Positions 43,931 to 48,796 of a stretch of 48,796 nt of DNA are shown here, piece after piece. The position numbers were made by a program, and so were the translations under genes. The stretch is from Bacilli bacterium (lineage in GTDB: Bacteria > Bacillota_I > Bacilli_A > RF39 > UBA660), in the NCBI GenBank assembly GCA_017938725.1, contig JAGBAW010000009.1:1-48796 (forward strand). The letters are read 5' to 3'. Position 1 is the stretch's first letter; the number at the start of each line of letters is the position of its first letter. The notes beneath the pieces are model-generated. The model saw only the letters and a program-made list of their open reading frames with translations, was not told the DNA's origin and ran no database searches.

Positions 43931-44953
43931 CTATTTAATAAACATTGAATCGCCAAAAGAGAAAAATCTATATTTATTTTTAACTGCTTCCTCATATGCA
44001 TTCATTATGTTTTCTTTAGATGCAAATGCGCTTACAAGCATAACAAGTGTTGACTTTGGAAGATGAAAATTAGTTATTAATGAATCAATAGCCTTAAATT
44101 CATATCCGGGATATATAAATATATCAGTCCATCCAGAGCACTGTTTAAATTCATTATATAAATTCATTATTGTCTCTAGAGTTCTAGTAGTAGTTGTACC
44201 AACGGAGATTATTCTTCTTCCGTCCATTTTTGCTTTATTTAGATTATCAGCAGTTTTTTTATCCATTTCATAATATTCACTATGCATTTTATGTTTAGAG
44301 ATATCATCTACTTGAACAGGTCTAAATGTACCAAGTCCAACATGTAGGGTTATCTCTTCAATTTCAACACCCTTATCCTTTAATTTTTCTAAAAGTTCAT
44401 TAGTAAAATGTAGTCCCGCTGTAGGAGCAGCTGCACTACCACTTTTTTTAGCATATACAGTTTGATATCTATTTTTATCTTCTAACTTTTCGTGTATGTA
44501 TGGTGGAAGTGGCATTTCACCTAATTTATCTAGTATTTCAAGTAAGATACCATCATAAATAAATTTAAATCTTCGTATTCCATCTTCCCCTTCGTAAATA
44601 CACTTTAATTTTAATATATTAGAAAAATTAATGATTGTACCTATCTTTACTCTTTTAGCTGGTTTACATAAACATTCCCAAGTGTTAGAATCTATCTCTT
44701 TTAGCATCAATACTTCAATAACTGCACCTGTTTCTTCTTTTATACCTATTAATCTCGCAGGTAACACCTTTGTATTATTTAAAACAAGTACATCTCCCTT
44801 ATTTAAATAATTAATTATATTATCAAATCTTTCATGGATTATTTCACCTGTTTTTCTATCTAAAACTAATAATCTAGAGTGATCTCTATTCTTAAGTGGA
44901 GTTTGTGCAATTAATTCTTCAGGTAAATAATAGTCAAAATCATTAGTTTTCAT
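43931..44953 (-). CDS. queA: S-adenosylmethionine:tRNA ribosyltransferase-isomerase
   Basis: 340 residues. QueA transfers the ribosyl part of SAM to preQ1 at position 34 of tRNA, the step after Tgt, giving epoxyqueuosine. Family segments: [15 protein letters not shown] at the start, [15 protein letters not shown] near 55, [13 protein letters not shown] near 170, [11 protein letters not shown] near 200, and NFHLPKSTL near 295. All are present. AAGGAAGT precedes the ATG. Confidence 0.95.
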   Translation of the reverse strand: MKTNDFDYYLPEELIAQTPLKNRDHSRLLVLDRKTGEIIHERFDNIINYLNKGDVLVLNNTKVLPARLIGIKEETGAVIEVLMLKEIDSNTWECLCKPAKRVKIGTIINFSNILKLKCIYEGEDGIRRFKFIYDGILLEILDKLGEMPLPPYIHEKLEDKNRYQTVYAKKSGSAAAPTAGLHFTNELLEKLKDKGVEIEEITLHVGLGTFRPVQVDDISKHKMHSEYYEMDKKTADNLNKAKMDGRRIISVGTTTTRTLETIMNLYNEFKQCSGWTDIFIYPGYEFKAIDSLITNFHLPKSTLVMLVSAFASKENIMNAYEEAVKNKYRFFSFGDSMFIK

Positions 44954-44975
44954 TTTATCGACTTCCTTTTTTTAA

Positions 44976-44984
44976 ATTATAACA
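44976..44984 (-). promoter_or_regulatory. Extended -10 promoter of the queA operon
   Basis: Minus strand: TGT followed by TATAAT (44981-44976), between the ruvB terminator and the queA ribosome site. No clear -35 box. Confidence 0.45.
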
Positions 44985-44985
44985 T

Positions 44986-45014
44986 AACAAAAGAGATTTT
45001 TAAATAATCTCTTA
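44986..45014 (-). terminator. Terminator of ruvAB
   Basis: Minus strand: AAGAGATT (45013-45006), 7-nt loop, AATCTCTT (44998-44991), then TTTGTT. It overlaps the ruvB stop. Confidence 0.65.
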
Positions 45015-46016
45015 ATCAAATATACTTTTTTGATAATCTATTCCTAGATGGTCATAAGCCTTTTGGGTTACTACTCTTCCTCTATTCGTTCTTTTTAAAA
45101 ATCCATTTTGAAGTAAATATGGTTCATATACATCTTCAATGGTCGATACTTCTTCTCCAATAGAGGCCGCTAGAGCATCTATTCCAACAGGCCCACCATT
45201 AAATTTATATATTATTGATTTAAGTAAATTATGGTCTGTATCATCTAACCCTTCAGAATCAACCTTTAACCTATCTAATGAATCCTTAGTTATATTTAAA
45301 TCAATATTACCATTACCATTAACAAGTGCAAAATCTCTAACTCTCTTAAGTAATCTATTAGCTATTCTTGGTGTACCTCTTGCCCTTTTAGCAAGTTCAA
45401 TTGCAGCATTTTCTTCAATCGTTACTTCAAATACTTCTGATGTTCTTTTTATAATATTACATAAATCTTCTTCATTATAATATTCAAGTTTTGATATTAT
45501 TCCAAACCTATCTCTAAGTGGGGATGTTAAATCACCAACCCTTGTAGTTGCTCCAACAAGTGTAAATGGAGGCAAATCAATTTTTATACTTCTAGATGAT
45601 CCATCATTACCAATTATTATATCCAAAGTAAAATCTTCCATTGCAGAATATAGTACCTCTTCAACAACTCTTGGCATTCTATGAATTTCATCTATAAAAA
45701 GTACATCGCCTGGTTCTAAACTTGATAATATAGCTGCTAAATCACCTGTTTTTTCAATCGCAGGACCACTAGTTGTTTTTATATTACTAGATAACTCATT
45801 TGCAATTATAAAAGCAAGTGTTGTTTTACCAAGCCCTGGTGGACCATATAATAAAGTATGATCTAAAGGTTCATCTCTCATTTTAGCTGCTTTAATAAAT
45901 ATATCAATATTTTCCTTTACGTCATTTTGGCCTATGTATTCTTTTAAAAACTTTGGTCTTAGGGAAAGTTCAAACTCATCTTCTAATTTTTTTTCTTCAT
46001 CAAGAATTCTATCCAT
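45012..46016 (-). CDS. ruvB: Holliday junction branch migration ATPase RuvB
   Basis: 334 residues. Hexameric AAA+ motor of the RuvAB complex. Walker A is [12 protein letters not shown] near residue 60, Walker B is [10 protein letters not shown], sensor 1 is GATTRVG, the arginine finger is LRDRFG, and the C-terminal winged helix ends [29 protein letters not shown] precedes the ATG; it starts 10 bp after ruvA. Confidence 0.96.
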   Translation of the reverse strand: MDRILDEEKKLEDEFELSLRPKFLKEYIGQNDVKENIDIFIKAAKMRDEPLDHTLLYGPPGLGKTTLAFIIANELSSNIKTTSGPAIEKTGDLAAILSSLEPGDVLFIDEIHRMPRVVEEVLYSAMEDFTLDIIIGNDGSSRSIKIDLPPFTLVGATTRVGDLTSPLRDRFGIISKLEYYNEEDLCNIIKRTSEVFEVTIEENAAIELAKRARGTPRIANRLLKRVRDFALVNGNGNIDLNITKDSLDRLKVDSEGLDDTDHNLLKSIIYKFNGGPVGIDALAASIGEEVSTIEDVYEPYLLQNGFLKRTNRGRVVTQKAYDHLGIDYQKSIFD

Positions 46017-46025
46017 ATATCCTCC

Positions 46026-46580
46026 TTATTTAAGTAGTAATTTTAGTGCTTCTTTTATTTGATCTTCTATTGTTAAACTTGAATCAACCTTAGGTGTAAT
46101 CTTTTTAATATCAGCATTTTTATATCCAAGTGATACTAAGGCCTCCGTAAGTTCATCATTTATAATATCATTTTTATTTATTTGACTACTAACTAATTTA
46201 CCTTTTAAATCTAATATAATCTGTCTTGCTACTTTATCCCCAATTTTAGGAAATTTTTTCAAATACAATATATTTTCCCTTTCAATAGCATCAATTATCC
46301 CAGAAGTTGAACCAGTTGCAAGCATAGGAAGAGCCATTTTAGGACCAAGACCTTTTACATCTATAAGTTTTAAAAATAAAGACTTATCTTCTTTTGTTTT
46401 AAATCCAAATAGTGTATTTTCATCTTCTCTAATATGCTGATAAATATATACCTTATATTCATCACCTTCATTAAATGAATATGGCAAAGCGGTATATATT
46501 TTAAATCCAATATTATTAGTTTCAAGCACTATATAATTACTTTCTATTGCATTTATCCTTCCTTTTAAATATTCGAACAT
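46026..46580 (-). CDS. ruvA: Holliday junction DNA-binding protein RuvA
   Basis: 184 residues. Domain I is an OB-fold (MFEYLKGRINAIESNYIVLE), domain II has two helix-hairpin-helix motifs (LIDVKGLGPKMALPML and LKKFPKIGDKVARQIIL), and domain III is the C-terminal UBA-like helix bundle that contacts RuvB. RuvA holds the four-way junction open for RuvB. AGGTGATAAC precedes the ATG, and a TATAAT (46603-46598, minus strand) sits between the obgE terminator and this site. Confidence 0.93.
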   Translation of the reverse strand: MFEYLKGRINAIESNYIVLETNNIGFKIYTALPYSFNEGDEYKVYIYQHIREDENTLFGFKTKEDKSLFLKLIDVKGLGPKMALPMLATGSTSGIIDAIERENILYLKKFPKIGDKVARQIILDLKGKLVSSQINKNDIINDELTEALVSLGYKNADIKKITPKVDSSLTIEDQIKEALKLLLK

Positions 46581-46603
46581 ATGTTATCACCTATTTAATT
46601 ATA

Positions 46604-46637
46604 ACAAAAAAAAAAGAATAAATAAACATTATTCTTT
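46604..46637 (-). terminator. Terminator of obgE
   Basis: Minus strand: AAAGAATAA (46637-46629), 7-nt loop, TTATTCTTT (46621-46613), then at least eight T. It overlaps the obgE stop. Confidence 0.75.
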
Positions 46638-47897
46638 AAATTCAAATTCAAAATCGAGTATTCTTACTATATCTCCTTCTTTAGCCCCAATTTCTTTAAG
46701 TTTATCGTCTACTCCCATCTTACGTAATTTATTAGCAAATCTTCTTGCACCTTCATCTGTAAATTTAGTCATTTTAAGAAGTTTTTCTATTTTTTCACCT
46801 TTTACAACATAACAGCCATCTTCCTTATATATATCAAAAGGTATTTCTTCCATAAATTTATATAATACATGACTTTCAAATGCTTCTTCTTCATATAAAG
46901 GTTTATCTTCTATACTATCAAGTATATCTGCTATTTTGATTAATACTTCATCAATACCCTCATTATTTAGTGCAGATATTTCAAACACTTCTTCTTTAAC
47001 TTTTTTCTTAAACTCTATCAAATTTTCTTTGGCATTTTCCATATCCATCTTATTTGCAATTATTACTTGCGGTTTAGACAATAATTTTTTATCAAAATCA
47101 GAAAGCTCCTTATTAATAGTAATATAATCTTCATAAGGGTTTCTTCCCTCAAGTGCGCCCATATCAATTATATGTGCAATTACTTTTGTTCTTTCAATGT
47201 GTCTTAAAAATTGATCACCAAGTCCTTCACCAAGTGATGCACCTTTAATTAACCCTGGAAGATCTGCCGCAACAAACACTCTTTCATCTTTAGTTTTTAC
47301 AACTCCTAAGTTTGGAGATAATGTTGTAAAATGATATGCTGCTATTTTAGGTTTTGCTTTAGATATTTTTGATATTAATGTACTTTTCCCAACACTTGGC
47401 ATACCTACAAAACCTACATCGGCAAGCAGTTTAAGTTCTACTTTTAATTTTCTTTCTTCGCCAGGTTCTCCATTTTCAGAAAAGTTTGGAGCTGGATTAT
47501 TATGAGTAGCAAATGCTGTATTCCCTCTTCCACCTCTTCCACCTTTTGCAACTACAACTTGATCTTCCTTACCTGTTAAATCTGCAAGTATTAAACCTGT
47601 ATCCATATCTGTTACAACAGTTCCTTGAGGTACTTTTACTATTACATCTTCTGCTCCTTTACCATTCATATTTTTACCAAGCCCATTAGATCCCTTTTCA
47701 CCTTTTATTTGTTTTTTATATCTTAAATCCAAAAGAGTTTTAAGTCCTAGATCTACTTTAAAAATGATATCGGCACCTTTACCACCATTTCCACCGAACG
47801 GTCCACCCATTGAAACATATTTTTCTCTTCTAAATGCTGTACATCCATCTCCACCATTACCAGCTTTAACATTAATTATAACCTCATCTACAAACAT
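46629..47897 (-). CDS. obgE: Obg family GTPase
   Basis: 422 residues. The glycine-rich Obg fold occupies residues 1-158 ([34 protein letters not shown]). The G domain has G1 [10 protein letters not shown] near 165, G3 [11 protein letters not shown]4 NKMD and G5 SAL. A C-terminal OCT domain (about 345-422) is present, as in Bacillus Obg. Involved in late ribosome assembly and stress signalling, and needed for sporulation in B. subtilis. GAAGGTGAC precedes the ATG. Confidence 0.96.
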   Translation of the reverse strand: MFVDEVIINVKAGNGGDGCTAFRREKYVSMGGPFGGNGGKGADIIFKVDLGLKTLLDLRYKKQIKGEKGSNGLGKNMNGKGAEDVIVKVPQGTVVTDMDTGLILADLTGKEDQVVVAKGGRGGRGNTAFATHNNPAPNFSENGEPGEERKLKVELKLLADVGFVGMPSVGKSTLISKISKAKPKIAAYHFTTLSPNLGVVKTKDERVFVAADLPGLIKGASLGEGLGDQFLRHIERTKVIAHIIDMGALEGRNPYEDYITINKELSDFDKKLLSKPQVIIANKMDMENAKENLIEFKKKVKEEVFEISALNNEGIDEVLIKIADILDSIEDKPLYEEEAFESHVLYKFMEEIPFDIYKEDGCYVVKGEKIEKLLKMTKFTDEGARRFANKLRKMGVDDKLKEIGAKEGDIVRILDFEFEFKE

Positions 47898-47933
47898 AGA
47901 TAGTCACCTTCTTTCAGTATTTATTATAAATTA

Positions 47934-48572
47934 CTAATTTTTAAATGATGCATCCACATAATATATTACGCGATGTTCTTTAAAGTATTGCTTTTCAAAA
48001 TCAGTCATAATATTTTCTATCTTTCTTTCGTCTTTATGTAAGTCTAAACTTACCTTATCAAATGAGTACCAATATTTACTTAGATTTTCAAGTGCTGATG
48101 CAAATAATATCTTATTATCCGTCTTTAAAATTATGTGCTTATCTTTCTTAAATATTCTATCATATAGTTTTAAATAACTTTCATGAGAGAATCTTTTCTT
48201 TTCATCTTGTTTTTTTGGCCAAGGTTCTGAAAATGTTAAATATATTGTATTAATTTCTTTACCAAAATAATTAATAATATTTCTAGCATCTGCACAGATC
48301 ATTTTTAAATTATTTAGTTTCTGACCTCTTATATTACTAATTGCAGTTGCTGTTTGAGATTTATCAATCTCAAGACCAATATAATTAATATTTGGATGTG
48401 CTTTTGCCATTTCAATAATAAAACTTCCTCTTCCCATTCCAAGTTCTAAACATATTGGATTATTGTTATTAAAAACTTCATTCCATTTACCCTTATAATT
48501 TTCTGGATTTTTAATAAGATATGAGCTACTATCTATGATACTATCAGCATTCTTTATTACATTATAACGCAT
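47934..48572 (-). CDS. trmB: tRNA (guanine-N7-)-methyltransferase
   Basis: 212 residues from the ATG at 48572, which has GAGGTGTAATT before it; the frame extends nine codons further without a site. Methylates G46 of tRNA with SAM. SAM-binding motif LELGMGRGSFIIEMA near residue 40, YIGLEIDKS, and the family signature FSEPWPKKQDEKKRF near 115, where most homologues read FSDPWPKK. YYVDASF ends the protein. Confidence 0.92.
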   Translation of the reverse strand: MRYNVIKNADSIIDSSSYLIKNPENYKGKWNEVFNNNNPICLELGMGRGSFIIEMAKAHPNINYIGLEIDKSQTATAISNIRGQKLNNLKMICADARNIINYFGKEINTIYLTFSEPWPKKQDEKKRFSHESYLKLYDRIFKKDKHIILKTDNKILFASALENLSKYWYSFDKVSLDLHKDERKIENIMTDFEKQYFKEHRVIYYVDASFKN

Positions 48573-48631
48573 AATTACACCTCTAGAGTATTTTATCATA
48601 ATTTATATAAAAATAATAGATATTAAAAAAA

Positions 48632-48654
48632 GAAAAAATCATCTTAAAGATGAT
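48632..48654 (-). terminator. Terminator of a gene beyond the right edge
   Basis: Minus strand: ATCATC, loop TTTAA, GATGAT, then six T. No minus-strand gene lies to its right within the window, so it must belong to one outside or to a lost gene. Confidence 0.5.
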
Positions 48655-48796
48655 ATCAGAGTGTTGACAAACTACCTATTTTTAAAAATTTAATATTTTA
48701 GTGAATTGAAAGTGGTAGAAAAATGTCAAAATATAAGTAATTTTAGATATTAAAACCCTAAAATTGCTATTTTTTTGCTCTTTTGTGGGTGATATA
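48655..48796. other. Right-edge non-coding DNA, possible mobile element end
   Basis: No open frame. On the minus strand the sequence reads GGTAGTTTGTCAACACTCTG just before the terminator; such a block is reminiscent of the 3' part of some insertion sequences, but the partner end would be outside. On the plus strand TTGACA occurs at 48664-48669 without a -10 box at 16-18 bp. Confidence 0.25.

Overview
The window is a very AT-rich bacterial chromosome segment with closely packed genes and short intergenic spaces. Shine-Dalgarno sites of the AGGAGG/AGGTGAT type precede most genes. UGA is a normal stop: tgt, dtd and the 161-aa gene at 19147 all end in TGA, so this is not the Mycoplasma code. Gene content is that of Bacilli (Bacillota). 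The set obgE, ruvA, ruvB, queA, tgt, secDF, comN, spoVB, relA, dtd, hisS, aspS, 6S RNA, tcdA, rarA, mnmA, radC, mreC/D and spoIVFA/B corresponds, in rearranged order, to one region of the Bacillus subtilis chromosome. Four sporulation-type genes (spoIVFA, spoIVFB, spoIIM, spoVB) point to a spore-forming ancestor or lifestyle. The extreme AT bias and compactness suit an uncultured gut lineage near RF39/Erysipelotrichales; that placement is inference.

Layout. 1-9.7 kb (+ strand): end of a large membrane protein, proS, a SPOR-like protein, radC-mreC-mreD, spoIVFA-spoIVFB, a small Gly/Tyr/Pro-rich protein on the other strand, spoIIM, mnmA. 9.7-16.3 kb: an HTH regulator with a strong sigma-A promoter, two unknowns, a phosphohexomutase, xerD, rarA. 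16.3-22.0 kb (- strand): tcdA, a 6S RNA, aspS, three small unknown genes carrying a 71-bp duplication, nth, hisS. 22.1-29.9 kb (- strand): an unknown, pgsA, an AI-2E-type permease, dtd, relA, secDF, comN, with spoVB divergent. 31.3-40.9 kb is accessory: a decayed gene, a PMCA-like calcium ATPase, a ZIP metal transporter, a MerR regulator with a VirD4/TraG-like ATPase and decaying neighbours, a GreA-family factor, an XRE/DUF4097 pair, and DUF421 and TIGR04086 membrane proteins. 40.9-48.6 kb (- strand): an unknown coupled to tgt, an unknown, queA, ruvB-ruvA, obgE, trmB.

Functions cluster around translation fidelity and tRNA modification (proS, aspS, hisS, dtd, mnmA, tcdA, queA, tgt, trmB), recombination and repair (radC, nth, ruvAB, rarA, xerD), envelope and secretion (mreCD, secDF, pgsA, spoVB) and stress control (relA, 6S RNA, obgE).

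Points most worth a second look: a MerR promoter with a 19-bp spacer driving an orphan VirD4-like ATPase whose Walker B glutamate is missing; a RelA homologue with a destroyed HDxxED motif; a SecDF with an extra N-terminal membrane domain; a DUF4097 protein with an alternating Tyr/Cys ladder; duplicated gene tails and a 43-codon gene beside aspS; and a repeated arrangement in which the 3' arm of a terminator supplies the -35 box of the next promoter.
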